Below are positions 51,001 to 63,739 of a stretch of DNA of 64,000 bases, piece after piece. The position numbers and the translations under genes were made by a program. The stretch is from Crotophaga sulcirostris (lineage: Eukaryota; Chordata; Aves; Cuculiformes; Crotophagidae), in NCBI GenBank assembly GCA_013397455.1, contig VYZB01000379.1, positions 335,050-399,049 on the forward strand, read 5' to 3'. Position 1 is the stretch's first letter; every line of letters begins with the position of its first letter. The notes below the pieces were generated by a model. It worked only from the letters and a program-made list of their open reading frames with translations. It was not told where the DNA came from and ran no database searches.

Positions 51001-54000
51001 CTCATCCAGCATCGTCAGTTCCTCCTCTGTCAGTACTGGCACTCCATTTGTTCCTTGTTTCAAGTCATTGCGCACTTCATCATCACCCAACTTGTCCAAA
51101 ATGAACTGTAGCTCTAGTACAGTCTTTAAACGCTTCTGTTCGGCTTCTTCTCGCATCAGTTGCTCTCTGCGAGCTGTCTTTTTTATTGTCTTCTGGATCT
51201 GTTCAAAATGGAAAGAAATTAAGTTGGTTGAACTTGGATTCTGTAGTGAACTTGCAAAATAATATAGATTTGAAATATCTTTTATTGATAAGTAGAGAAG
51301 GATCTTGGTGCTGGAAGCGCCACTTAATCTAACATTACAGCAGAATCACCTGTGAAATACAACAAATATATTTTAAGCAGAGTCAAAAGCCTATAAATTA
51401 AGACAAAATTTAAAATCAATGTAATAAACTTTAGATTATATTGGATCTTGATATTCTTACTTGCAGTCTGTACTCCTTTGCATGCCTCAAGAAGAACTTA
51501 CAGCCTCATGAGTGCAGCCTAAGTCTTAGTTTCTTCAGTTTAGAGGAGTAAGGGCGATTCAGATTTTTCACAAAGGCCACATGGGTCAGCAGATCACATG
51601 AACAGAGCAGTTATTCACCATATCCCGTGACAGTAGGAGGCAACCATTGAAACTACTAGGAGACCAGCTTAAAACAGATAAACAAAAGTACTCTGGGTTC
51701 CTAAACACCATGGGAGAGAACTCATGGAATGCTTTGTCAGGAAAGACTGGGGAGATGTATCAGCAAGTTCAAAAAGGACTTAATTCTTGGATCTCAAGAT
51801 TTACAGACAGACACTAAAGAGAACGTGAACGCATCTACTCTTTTAACAGTCTGTTTGAGGATCATGGATGCTGGAAGAAAACGGATGACAGATAAATCAC
51901 CAGCCTGGCACTCTGCATACTGCCTTCCACAACTGCTGTCATAATACTGCTCTGAATGCACCGTAGTCTGAACCAATGGGACATTTCTTCTGGCTTTATT
52001 CTTAATCCAAGCTTCTAACATCCAAAATTCAGCTTGTTCACTTTGCAACTACACAAACCTTTGACCTTCTTTTTTAAAAAAATTCACCTTGGGGACAACT
52101 ACTTCTCCCTCTGAAATTTCGTTTTTTAAAATCAAAGACATACTTTAAAATCAACTAACTAATTAATTGGAGAATTCCAATCGGGAAAAATGGCAATCCA
52201 GTCTGAAAGCAGAACACAGTTTTATTACTCCTGGATTCATTTGCTTCTCTTAGCTGACCAGGGAGGTACTTCAGGACAAACTTGTCAGAAGAAAGTTCTT
52301 AATTACTAACACCCCATGAACATATGTGGAGCCCTGACACAAGAAAAGCAAAGAAATGGTTTGGCTTAGAGGTCTATAAATTTACCACTGCATCAAATGC
52401 AGAAGTAGTTTATAATGCGAAGATGCTGCTGCCCTTCAAATTACCATTGAGTCTGTTCACAAACTACATACACTCATTAGACCAGCTTGCTGCACTAGCA
52501 GTGATGCTGCTCTTTCTGAACTTACTAACTCTACTACTGCCTTCAGAACCTTTCAGTCCAGAACGTGTTATACTTTCAGCTTGCCCCAGAATTAATTCTT
52601 CCTTTCAATGATACTGCAGAGGTCTGATGTGTATCTTTTTGTTTGCTGCTATTGGCATAAGAAAGCAAATCTGTTCAAATAACAAGAATTGTCTATTAAG
52701 AGTTTCAGAACTTATTCTTGATTACACTCATGTAATTTTACTTCCTTGATAAAACCACTGTAAAAGATAACCCATTTTACTAGTAACTCAGTTAACTTAT
52801 CCTTTATGAAAATAATATTAATCCCATATTGTAGTTTCAGATTGTATTTGCAGTTAACAAGACAGCAAGAATACTGAAAAAGGAACTGCAGTGCTTTCAG
52901 TTGCTGAGATTGGATATCCTACTGTAATATAAAGGAATGAAAACAGTCATTTGTCAAAGACTGAAGCAAGCCTGTGAGACGCTTTCTTTTAAGAAAACGT
53001 TATTATTGTAGTAAGTAGCTGTCTATAATGTTGTATGACAGGCCTTTCTTGCAATTACACTGTTTTCAACAGTTATGATTTGTCAGAAAATTACATTATT
53101 ATGTTTCCAAACATTTACATAGTCCATTAGAAAAATATTTTCAGAATAGCCTTTAGAAAATCTGACACAATCTAATACACAGATTAAAAAAAAAACCAAA
53201 CCAGCCAAACATACAAGAAACTAAAGAAGCCACAAGCATTTCATCATCAGACGCAACTACTGTATCTGGTACTACTGAAAGGGAGTTTAAAGCCTAAGTG
53301 TTTGGTATTGCAGCTGACAGACCCACTGCACCACTCTCTCACTTACGTCTTGGCTCAGAGCCATAAAACTCCTCTGCAGTTCTTTAGCAAATTCCAGATT
53401 ATTCGTCACTTCCTGGTATTTTGACACTGCATCCTTAAAAAAAAAAAACCACACAAAAGTAAATCATCACAACTACAACAAAAAAATGGACTTCCAACAA
53501 ATTCCCACAGATTTTGTTTCTAAATGAGACACAACATCCCTAAACAGGACAGCAACAGTGTTAAGTCAAATTTTGATTTTAACTGGCCAAAATATTGAAA
53601 ACGTTTGTGTATGTCTTCAGGGCCTCTGGTTTCTTAGATAAATATGCTACAGCGTATGCATATATATGCTCACATGCATGACAGACTACTTTAACCTTTA
53701 GCTTTAGCCAATTTGACAAAAACTGATAGGCTGGGGGGATGGGGGAGAAGACTAATTCGGCAACTCAAAACTGCTCAACAGAGAAAGGTTTGAGAATTAA
53801 CACATTGTTATCAGTAAAAATCAAAACACCATACAGACCGCCATGTTCTCTTCTCCACAAATCTTTATGATTTGCTGTTTTCTTAAATCTAATATTCTGA
53901 TTTGCAACCAAAGCAATCCAGACTCCTTAACCCACTTTGTAGCACTGAAAACTTAGTCAAATGAGGCCAAAAAAGGAGCTGAGACATTTACACTCCTACA

Positions 54001-55295
54001 CCAAAACTAATAATGGGTATACTTTTTATCTACTGACCCAGAGAAAAGGTGCTACTTTCTTTGAAGAGCATGGAACATGAACTGTGTTTGCCTTTTTTTT
54101 AAGGATTAATACTGCTAACTAAGAAACTTGCTATACATTAGGTGATTTACAGAATTCATCTTTCTTAGCCAAACAACATAAGTGAAAATAAATACTTTCA
54201 GCATTTCCTAAACCAAAGAAGATTTTATCTTTATGAAGTGTGCTAGTCTGGCTGCAGACTACATGAAAGTTCATGAGCTTCCCTCCTCAATATGAAATTT
54301 CAGTTATCTTCCCTCCTCAAATAGAAAATTTAGCATGGTTTATTTTCCCAATACACCATTAAAAAAAATAAATATTTCAGTTTTCAGCTGGCACAGAACC
54401 ACCACAGCAAATCCTGGACAGATGAAAAGATAACATAGATCAAGAGTAGCAGATAATTCTGGTGATTGTGAACAGCTACAACAGTTGCAAGGGCTTTTTT
54501 GCTTCACTGTTTTCAATGTTAAATTATCAACAAAATATTGATTACTGAGCATCTGGTAATCTCTTTAGTAGCAATACACGTTTTCATCACACAACTGAAT
54601 TTAATTTGATACCTGCTTTGTATTTACTACAAGCAGGAAATTGCTGTGGAGTCAGCTCCACAATAACCTAACTGTAAAGAACAGCCTCAACAAGGAGAGA
54701 AGCAGCACACATCCAGGGAGTCCAGCTTATCCAGACATCACATCTGCTCCACTGAGAGCTGTGACACACATGTGGACGCACCTGATTTCCACAGCCCTTC
54801 AGAATTTGCTCTAAGCTACCCCTCTAACTAGCCTGCACAATATTTACAAGCTACCACCAAGTGACTACATTCCTTAAATTCTCCCTGGGCACATTTTCTG
54901 TGAAGAAAAGGATGATGTCCAGAGAACTCCAAAGGCATCATTTAGCTCCTTCAACAGCTCTATTTCATAATGTATGCCCATTTTCACCACAGTTTATTTA
55001 TAACTTAACCACACTAAGCATACATCATCACAACACATTTCTCTACCTATCCTTTCAGTTTCTGATTAACAGAAAAATTGAGATGCTCTAATAGATAAAC
55101 TGAGGCCAAGTCAGAGGTGAGAAGAACTTTGCTTTTAACAAGGGGAAAGGGGAAGTGAAAACCAGCCCTTCTTTCCCCACCAAGATCACAAAGCAACTTA
55201 AGAGATTTGTTTGGTATGTTTTATCTTCTTACCAGTTGATCTTGATTCAGACGTTCTCCCTTGTTCATTCGTTCCTGGTAATCATCAAGTTTGCT
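32836..55295 (-). CDS. CAPRIN1: CAPRIN1, RNA granule protein (17 coding exons, 5' end outside window)
   Basis: Caprin-1 binds mRNA through RGG regions, partners G3BP1/2 and FMRP, and controls translation and stress or neuronal RNA granules in the cytoplasm. The exons visible here join in frame to 637 codons plus TAA (32838-32836). Human Caprin-1 has 709 residues, so about 72 N-terminal residues are missing. That matches the length of the human segment before KLDDYQERMNKGERLNQDQ. I searched 55.3-64.0 kb for the expected NLEKKK segment and did not find it, so the first coding exon must lie beyond 64,000. Phases match throughout. All introns are GT-AG except one GC-AG (donor at 38658-38659). NAT10 follows on the same strand. 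Confidence 0.97.
34125..34210 (-). mobile_element. Diverged CR1-like fragment
   Basis: GGATCACAGTATAATTCAAG, GGGCCCTCAAGAGGTCTTTC and TTCAAAAGCAGGATCAACTA follow the order of an antisense CR1 tail with many substitutions. It lies between the last two CAPRIN1 introns' exons (32900 and 34351). Confidence 0.6.
37175..37235 (-). mobile_element. Short diverged CR1-like tail
   Basis: GTCACAGTATCACAAAATGA followed by CCCGAGTCGGAAGGCACCC resembles the antisense CR1 terminus. It is short and old, in the CAPRIN1 intron between 36044 and 37642. Confidence 0.55.
37642..42566 (-). CDS. CAPRIN1: CAPRIN1 exons for the G3BP-binding motif and Gln/Pro-rich region
   Basis: Coding exons: 42411-42566, 41451-41559, 40629-40690, 38660-38770, 37993-38142, 37642-37792. 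The first ends RRQRVQDLMAQMQGPYNFMQ and the next begins DSMLEFENQTLDPAIVSAQP, so the G3BP-binding segment spans this junction. Later exons read VPLVSSTSEGYTASQPMYQP, SLPTASQPQVFQAGSSKPLH and VFNMNAPVPPVNEPETLKQQ, then a Gln-rich stretch. This low-complexity region is disordered in the family and supports condensate formation. The exon at 38660-38770 uses a GC splice donor. Confidence 0.95.
40790..41245 (+). mobile_element. CR1 LINE with 5' endonuclease start joined to 3' tail
   Basis: The 5' part (about 40790-41122) includes an open frame ending ECLYTNACSSGNEQEKLEAT and then LVAVTGTW before a stop. This resembles the start of the CR1 ORF2 endonuclease, where TETWW is the usual motif. About 35 bp later a typical CR1 3' end begins (ATATGGTTTAGTAGAGGACA) and runs through TCAAAGGTCTTTTCCAATCA to the tail GATTCTACGATCCTATG. 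Nearly all of ORF2, including reverse transcriptase, is missing. It lies in the CAPRIN1 intron between 40690 and 41451. Confidence 0.82.
42567..47128. other. CAPRIN1 intron of about 4.6 kb
   Basis: AT-rich sequence between the exons at 42411-42566 and 47129-47215. Both strands were read for exons, CR1 landmarks and RNA genes and none was recognised. Short frames such as 43735-44139 show no family resemblance. Confidence 0.6.
47129..55295 (-). CDS. CAPRIN1: CAPRIN1 exons for the coiled-coil / HR1 dimerisation region and acidic linker
   Basis: Coding exons: 55233-55295, 53347-53433, 50960-51198, 50763-50845, 48628-48765, 47302-47354, 47129-47215. They begin SKLDDYQERMNKGERLNQDQ. They continue with DAVSKYQEVTNNLEFAKELQ, then IQKTIKKTARREQLMREEAE, the charged helical homology region. 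LTEQYEQASVHLWDLLEGKE and YKALKEIVERILQTSYF complete the folded part. The acidic Glu-rich stretch (GLCEEEEATPAPAVEDAVAE) and QFMAETQFSSSEKEQVDEWT follow. The acceptor at 55296 (CAG before AGC) puts a serine where human has glycine, an easy one-base change, so the splice choice is likely but not certain. Confidence 0.95.
50318..50406 (+). mobile_element. CR1 LINE 3' tail fragment
   Basis: GACTCTATGATCCTTGTGGG and TCCCATCCAACTCTGGGCAT lead to the tandem tail TTCTATGAATCTATGATC, a sense CR1 3' end. It is intronic in CAPRIN1 between 48765 and 50763. Confidence 0.85.
54278..54337. repeat. 30-bp tandem duplication in CAPRIN1 intron
   Basis: Two adjacent units (54278-54307 and 54308-54337) both begin CTTCCCTCCTCAA and continue with a similar A/T-rich segment. 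Confidence 0.75.
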
Positions 55296-58200
55296 CTGAA
55301 AAGAAAGAAAACTGCTATTATGAGGAGCCTAAATTGGGTTACTGCTTTCTTCTACTTGTGCTAACAAAATTAGCTACTGCAATAACACAATAAACAGACT
55401 GTAAAACATTACACAAGGACACAACTGTTATGTAGAAATAGTACCAGAGAAAATTCATCTTCTGGGTTAAAAAAAGTAAATACTTCCCCAAGAGACAAAT
55501 ATTTCAACATTATTTGGCTATCACAATACATCCTCACAACTAGTCTCAGTTTCTGAAGAAATACACATATTCCTCCTAATGGGGAGAGCATTCTCAATGC
55601 ACATTTCCTTCAGTCCAAAGAACAGCACTGAAATCAGCTCCAAGTCAGAGCTTATTACCACTATCAGTACAATACCAAAAACAGGTCTGCAAAAAACCCT
55701 TGTCAACGTAATAAGATGCAGAACTGTAATTCTTTGTACTTGCATCAGTTAAGATAGTTTTAAAGAATTTAAAATAGCTTCTAATCCTTTGTGCAAGAAT
55801 GCCCACCAACACAATGCATATTAATAGCTCTAAAATATTTTTCTTCTAGAGCATTAAGGTTTCTTTTTCATGGGGAGAAGCTGAAAAAGAAATCATAATA
55901 TTCAATTTCAGCAGGATTAGTTCTCTAGTCTGCTTAAACACAAGACCACCCAAACCACTGACATTAGCCAAAAGCAGATAAAATTTATGCTGGTCCAAGT
56001 CATAAGGGTTCTACAGGGTAACCAGGAAGGTTCTCAGAAAGGAAGCAAAGCCTGTAACTACCTAACTGTAACTAATTAACACACCTAACTATTAAGCTCT
56101 AAGTTTGCACTATTTCTCTATTATCAGAGATCATTATTTCTTATAAAATTTGCTGTGATCCTATCAAAAGAAAACTTTTAAAATTAAACCTTAAGAATTA
56201 TCTTCCCTATCTAGTATAACATTAACATGAAAAAGAAAGCAGACAAAAGCATGTCATTCTGAATGTTAAAGGATTAAAACTCTGATGCAATCATTGTTTC
56301 AGAGTTCATATTTGCCACTGGGTGACAAGTTATGGTCTTTGGTTTTTACTATTTTTGTTTCAGGAAATTTCAGTTAAAACTTTTTACCGGTATTTTTCCA
56401 ACCAACTCAAACTCTATGCTCAATCTCAGACCTTTTGCAAAGATTGAAGTCTTTGGAACACTTTAGTAAGAAAGCTCCTCTTACAAAGTATCTGATGTCC
56501 AGCATCACTTACCGAAACACATAACTGCTCTACCAAGACTTGGTCCTTTTGATGCCCCCTAGAACCAAGACTTACTTTCTTTGGAAATAAACTTAATCTT
56601 TCAGTGTACCAGGAAAAGTTATGCTTAGAGCATCCTGACCTCCAAAAGCATATTACTGGGAATTTCATGCTGGGGGCAGACACTAGAGCAGGGTAACAGC
56701 TGTCAAACACAGCAGCCAGTCAGTAATTAATCAAGAAAAGAGCCACAAAGAGCATTGGGCATATTGGAGACCCAGAACAGGAAACTGGGTAATTTTGCTC
56801 TCTACATACTAATTTTAGAATAGATGATGACATGGTTGGACAATCACAGAAGTAGTTTTCATGATGTAAGAGAATGTAACTGAGCTGTGAAGTCAAAAGG
56901 GAGGGTAAAGATCTCAAACACTGCAAAGCCAGCCAGGTTAACTGAAGTTTCCGCTGCTTAAGGTAGCTTAAACCCTACAATGAACTGACTTTGCAGACAA
57001 AGAAACTGTAGAGGAGTTCCTACTTGCTCAAACCACTTACTCCCATGCTGCAGATCACAATTCCCTTGGTCACACAGATGCAATTGTTTGTGAGGCTGCA
57101 TAGTAAATAGGCTGCTAATATCAGCCAGTTCAGTGTCTACAAAAAAGCATTAAAAAACCCAAACAATTTCTGTGATCCAGCTCCCAACACAAACCCACAA
57201 ACATTAACAAAAAGAAGGAACATCAGATTTTCGGAGAGCACTAAGTAGATGAACTTTGCTGAGGAAAACATATTGCAGACAAAGTCATGCTGCAAAATAC
57301 TCCTATCACCCATTTTGGTGGCCAAGGACATAAGGGGGAGGGAAGAAACAAAAATACTGCAAATAATTTTTTCTGCCTAGTTTTTCCACACAGTCTTACT
57401 TCAGCATGGCTGGTATCTCCAGCTTAAGCACACTGCAACAACGTACTGAAACAGTGCATAAGTTTTTCTTGAATGGTCAAACATTCTTCAGTCTAATGCA
57501 AATGCTTTGTTAAATTTTCATTCAGCAATTTATCAACTAAAACCAAACAGTAATACGTCCATTTCTAGCCATTGGGAATTGAAGAAAAATTACTTCACTT
57601 TTCCTTCCTTAAAAGCATTTGTATCAGAAAGGTAAAAGCAAAGGAAGGAAAACCCTTTCAGCTGCAATGCAGAGGACAACCAAACATGTGTTCAGTTATA
57701 CGTTATCACAAATATTTCAGCTGCCAAGTAAGCATTTTTCTGTCATCCCAAAGACACTGTAAGAACCAAATGCTGCATTACACAAAAGTATTAAGGAAGC
57801 GAAACACTTTCTTTAATCTGTACTGTCAACTACCAGCAATCCTAGAGCAGCATTAGTGCTGTAAAATAACTGCAGTAAAATTCCTGCTCAGCAGCCCACT
57901 GCAGTGTCTACAAGAAGTTAAGATTTTCTTAATTTCACCCCCTCAACACAACTTCATCCTCACTCAGCATGGATATACATCTTGAAGCATAAAAGCTAAA
58001 CCAGCAGGAAAAAAATATCAAGTGAGCACATAAATTGCCTATCAAACAACTTGTGAGTCAGCAGCCCCAGTTCTGCAGACTGCAAACTACTGTGCTTCAG
58101 CTCTCTCCAAAATACCTGAAGGATTTTGGAGGTCCTTGGGAGAAAAGCATTATCAGCTACTGAGAGGCACAGGGGAAGGTGGTGGTGATCATTGATTAAG

Positions 58201-61200
58201 GATGCCCTACATTTTATTTTAATAGGAATCAAAAACTGAGTTACTTTATTATGGTAACAGATACCTTCTCACACTCAAGTTCTCATTACCTTTTCTGAAT
58301 TTCCTCAAAAATGTTATGTTGAAGTGAAAAAAAAAATGCAGTTACATAACATCAGCTTCAAAAACAATACTAGTTCTAAATGTGCCTGACCACTCAGTTG
58401 TGCTGTTACAGCCATTTACACTGCTATACTATAAACTGGATCACTGGAATGATCTGATTAAAAATAACCCTTAAAAAAGGGGGCCAGGAGCAGGAGGAAG
58501 GCACTATATTTAACCAGATAATTTCAGTGGCATGGTTTATACCATTTACAGTAGCACAAGTGTCTATGACAAGCTGCTAGGTGGAAGGGGAGAAGGTAAC
58601 CTCTTCAACCAGCTGCAGTAAACATTTCGTAATGCACACTTCACTAAAAGCAAGGAAAAGGTGGAGGGGACTACTCTAAGTCTGTTTGCTAAGGTATCCC
58701 AAAAACTGCATGCATCTTTTAAACAGCATTAAACAATAAAGATAACCCAAAATTTTAAGTAGCTGCTAGTAGTAGCTAAGAAACAGCAGTTCATTAACCT
58801 GCTTTTAATTTATTTGCCCTCCACCATCATTGCCACACTCTGATATCAGTTTAACTTCTTAGCAAAGACTACCCAAAAATCGTTAAAACATAAAATCAAA
58901 AAAACTATATCAGTGTAATGAAACACAAGAGTTCGAATCCTCTCACAAAATGCCACAGGCATCACTTTCACTGTCCAGATCCACTTCCTATGATCTTTAA
59001 ACATCTAGAAGTCCCAAAAAGCTGTTAGTAACATCCAATATCTGAAGAACAAAACACTTAAAAGCTCTTTTGTTAAAACTGAATTAATTTTTGAAATAAC
59101 AGTTTTAAATATTCTTGTGAGATTTTTTCCCCAAAAGTCCAGCAAGTTAGATGGTTTAAAAAAAAAAAATACCTGTATTAGTTTTTGAGTGATAAAGACG
59201 CGGCAATTCTGAGACTGCAGCCTCGTGCTCAGCTTACCCCAGAGGACACTGATCCCAGAAGCGGTATTTCTCCTGCTCACCACACATTCACGACCCTTTC
59301 AACATGCAAACAAGGACAGCCATGTGGTCAGGCTGCCAACTGGGTCCACAGCCTGATCCAACCTCACACACAGAGCCAGAGGGACACAAGAATGGTCAGG
59401 AGCAGGACCCGCTCCTTCCCAAACAAACACAGAATTGATGGGTATGGGCAATCTTCAAAATGTTAACCTTTTAAACTCAAATGAGTTGACTACAGAGGTG
59501 AAGACTGCTTCTTCAGTAACTTGAACTAAGTGAAGCCACAGATGAATGAACCCCTAGAAGTTTTGGCAGCTGCATATATGTTACCTTTCCAAATCCCTAT
59601 ACAGCATTTCCTACACAAACACTATATATTTACAGGTAAGATGACTACCCGGTATAGACTTAGATGTTCTACACATCATTTATGTTCAAAATCAGCTACT
59701 TTCACAATATCAAGTGAATTCTAGAACACAAACCAGGTTCCCGAACACAAACTTGGCACTCTCCCCACATATTCTGTGTATCTTTCTTCTGAAAGAAAAC
59801 CATCAACAAAACATCAAAATATCTGAAAAATGTAAATAACCTGGAAAATCTTTCACAGCTTGTAGGACTCACCATGGATCTAGTTAACAGAACATGCTCT
59901 GAGAAATAATCCCTATGCTACATAAAGCAGTTAAAACCAAAATAGAGCAAGCTGAAACCAGCAAGTACCAAACACTGCATAATTTCAGAGATAAATCTCC
60001 TTGGCACTTTAAAAAAGGAATGATTATCCAAAACTGCTATCAAAAGGTTTCAAAGAAAGATTCGGGCTTTCAATACAGAGTTTCTAATGAATTTTACAAA
60101 TTCCTGGTTTCAAAATCATGTTTAATCTTCACAGATACATTTGAAGCCAAGTTCCAGAAGAAGAGAGACACTCACAAGCCTTGAGAATTCAAGTGGCCCA
60201 AATAATCGTGCCAAAGCACTTATGAGCGCCACTATTGACGGGCAACATGAAGCATTGCACTTCCCTGCTATCATTAGCTGCACCTACCATAATAGAAAAC
60301 TGATCTCAGCTTTCACTACAGGTTTGTAATGGTTTCCTATGGGAAATCCAACATGGTTCTGAACAAAGTCACACCAACTTGAAATACCCATCTACCATTC
60401 CAGTGAAAGTTCTTGTGTAATAATGACAGAGGCACTTCTGAAGTATTCATTTTTCAACCCAGTTCAGAAGTTACACTTATTTGGCAACTCAGAGACAAGC
60501 TGATAAAGTAACAGCATCTTAAGTTACCAGCTACTGCTAAACATGCCACCTTTTTAACTGCATACATCAAGTTGAGGTCATGTCAAGTAGTTTAAGCTAA
60601 CTTATTTCATACTTGCAGTTGCCCAAGTATAATCTTTGTGATCACCCACCTAAAATTTCAACCACGTGTCAGCAAACAAGAGATTTTGTCCTCCTTACAG
60701 AACATTTGGTTTTAAAAACTGTTTTTACATAGGTCATGCTACGTTACACGAGTTGAAAGCAAAAGTAACTTTCCTTTTTTTCAGTCGTCATTGTATGAAG
60801 ACATGGGTTTGAGTTACCTTCAACCAGTACAATTTGGAACCAGTTTAATTTCCCACTAAATAACAAAGCAGAAGAGGCAGGGAGAGAAGAAAATGCTGGT
60901 CTTACTGAAGTATTTTCTCCTTGGGAACCTGGAGAACTAGTAAGGTTCTAACTTCAGACATATAACCACCACCTCGAGGAGTTCACGCAATTTTACATCA
61001 ACTGAGCTTGGCAACATGTAATCAAGTTGTACATCCGGAGGTCTTGTAGAGAACATACCCCTTCAATTACCTCCTTCCATGCACGCACAAATATCTGGTC
61101 ATCTCAGAACAGAAGAGAACAGTATAGCATTCCTGTCTTTTCCAAAGATAGAGAGAGGAAGAGAACATACTTTCAGGCCATGTTTTCACATACATTTATG

Positions 61201-63177
61201 AACAGTAATTCAATTTATCCTCGTCACTTTCAACAAAAGCAACACTTACTCTTTCAAAAAGTGAGATGACTTTTATGAAGAAAAAATTACAGTATAACAA
61301 ATAACGTAGTATTTCTGGGTTCATTCAAAATAGTATAGAACTAAGTTGCAAATATTATAATCTGAAATTGTGTGCTGTACTTTGATGGTCACGTCCTTTT
61401 ATCCTCAGAGTTCAGAAGGAAACATGGCACCCAATTTACTTCAAAACTTCTAACTTCTTCTTAAAGAGTGACTTTTCCTCAACTAGAACATACCACATGT
61501 CAACATACTATGTAAAACCTTAGATGGCATCTCTTACAGAGGTGTGTTTAAGTCAAGTACATTTCTGTATTCATTGAGAAACACAAAGCTCACAAGATCT
61601 CTGCTGGCCTTCATTATCAGCTGGTGATGAAGAAAGCATTAGATGTTCAACAAGGCAGAAATTTTCAGTGAGATTTAATGGATTTTTCACCCACTCTTTT
61701 CTGTGCGCTATCCAGTACAATTTTATTTTCTGGATGGTTTAAAAAATATTCTCATCAAGAGAGTCAAAATAAAGGAAAATTAATGAATTTGTGTACTTAA
61801 GTAAACTTATCAAGTAACAACATAAAAATACTGATTCCCTGTACAATAAGCTTTGTATTCAGGACTCTTAAGCACATGATGCCCTCTTTAATAACGAATG
61901 TTGGGTTTATTAAAGAACTGTTGATTCCCCTACCAAGGGAGGGTCTCAAGCCCACAAATTAATAATTCCACTTTAATACACCAAGAACACTGTATTCTCA
62001 TGACTTCTGAAGTGTTTACATGAGAGACTACTTCAGGCATTTCAGAACTTCTTCAGTCCGTTAAGACTTGAGATATCTTTGAACTTCAATTTCTTGGTGC
62101 AAGAGTGCACCTAGCTTTTCTTTGTCAAGACTCAACCCTTGCCTTTTCTAAGTCCTTTCTTGCCTAGCCCTGAGCACCCCAAAACAACCTGCTTTAAGTA
62201 ATGTTAATGGAATATCCTTCAACAGAGACTTTCCAGAAAAAGACACTCTTTCCCCTCACTTGACTATGACACCATGATTATAAAAAGTAGTGACAGCAGC
62301 CACAAATACACAAAATAACCACCCAAAACCCTAGGACCTTCATGAGACCAGTATAACCAATTTTCACTCTCTCCTGCCAGAATAACAGCCTCCCATATAT
62401 CCTTCCAACTATGATTCTAGAAGTCCATTCAAACAGACTGATATGGCCAAACTAAGTGCAAACTATTTATTTTAAAAGGTGAATAAAAATGCTACTAAAG
62501 CAGAAAGCTAATCTCCACACCAATAAACGTGTTTATCCTCTTTATCACGTCAAAGTACAGATCAGAAGAATGTTCACCTGCTACTTTTAGCTTTTAAAAT
62601 ACACACTTTGAATAGCATAGAAATGTATTTTTAGAGGATTTTTTATGTGTTGGATACAATAATTTCGAACCATTTAATTGTACTGAAACAATTAGAAAAG
62701 CACAGAAAGACCTGCATTGTCTCAGGTTGAGGACCAGTGTTCCTGTGTGCATGCACATTCGTATGTATTAACATAGCCTGAAGACAGACATTTTGTCCTA
62801 TCTATATATGACACTACTCAGACAAGGATCAAGAAAAGATCCTGATTCTAAAACTTATGTAAAAGCTGCTGGCTTGCTGCATTTTGTCATTTTAAGAAAG
62901 AGGAAAATCCCACACTCATTGTTTAAGTGGGAAACCACGCTGCACACATCTTTACGGGTAAAGCACAGTTTGTTTGATTTGCACCTCACCTGTACAGACT
63001 AATTTACTGCTAATATTTCTACTTTCTATGCATACAAGATACTAAGCTAGACTACAAGGAGCTACAGTGTTGGTTCAAAATTAACAGAATAGTAATTGTG
63101 CCTATCTACTTCTAAGACTAAAAACAGATTTAGGGCTTCAAAGCAGACACAAAATTATTTTTCAGTGCTCCCCAATT
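55296..63177. other. Large CAPRIN1 intron (5' part of gene)
   Basis: Almost 8 kb of AT-rich sequence upstream of the first visible coding exon. No segment encoding the expected Caprin-1 helix before KLDDYQ was found, and no CR1 copy or RNA gene was recognised before 63.18 kb. It is read as a single intron. Enhancers or non-coding exons cannot be excluded from sequence alone. Confidence 0.6.
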
Positions 63178-63545
63178 TTAGAATCCTAGAATGGTTTGTA
63201 TTGGAAGGGACCTTTACAGGTCATGTAGTCCACAACCCTGCAGTGAGCAGGGACATCTTCAACTCAATTAGTTTGCTCAGAGCCACATCCAACCTGACTT
63301 TGAATGTTTCCAGGGATGGGGCATCTACCACCTCTCTGGGCAACTTGTGCCAGTGTTTCACCACCCTCAATGTGAAAAATTTCTCTCTAGTATCTAGATT
63401 TAATTTCTTTTAGTTTAAAGCCATTTCTCCTTGTTCTATTGCTACAGACTCAGCTAAAAAGTTTTCCGCATCTTTCCTCTAAGCCACCTCTAAGCATTTA
63501 AAGACTTAATAAGGAAGCATTTTGAATCAAGTCTTTAGGTTCCAT
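63175..63545 (-). mobile_element. CR1 LINE 3' fragment
   Basis: TAGAATCCTAGAATGGTTTG and TATTGGAAGGGACCTTTACA start the antisense tail. CCAGGGATGGGGCATCTACC, CTCTCTGGGCAACTTGTGCC, GTGAAAAATTTCTCTCTAGT and a CATTTCTCCTTGTTCTATTG motif follow in canonical order. The far boundary is approximate. It lies just outside the CpG-rich block at the window end. Confidence 0.9.
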
Positions 63546-63739
63546 GCCTGTCAGTATTTTTCCACCAGTCACCTCATGCTCCATAGGCTGGGAGCCCTCT
63601 GAGGCTCATTTAATCCAGCAACACCGAGCAAGGACTGGGTGCAACATAAACCATTCGCAACCACGACTCCCTTGTTTCTCTTCTGTCACAACTCGCACCG
63701 TCCAAGGCCCACGGATTTGGCGGCTGCTCTTTCTATAAA

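Noticed and set aside
58285..58325. Minus-strand segment ending AGAAAAG before GTAATG, resembling an exon end
   Set aside because: The short peptide (IFEEIQK) does not fit the missing Caprin-1 N-terminus and no acceptor defines an exon.
59173..59225. Possible cryptic minus-strand exon bounded by CTGCAG and GTATTT
   Set aside because: The peptide does not match Caprin-1, there is no clear pyrimidine tract, and the donor is weak.
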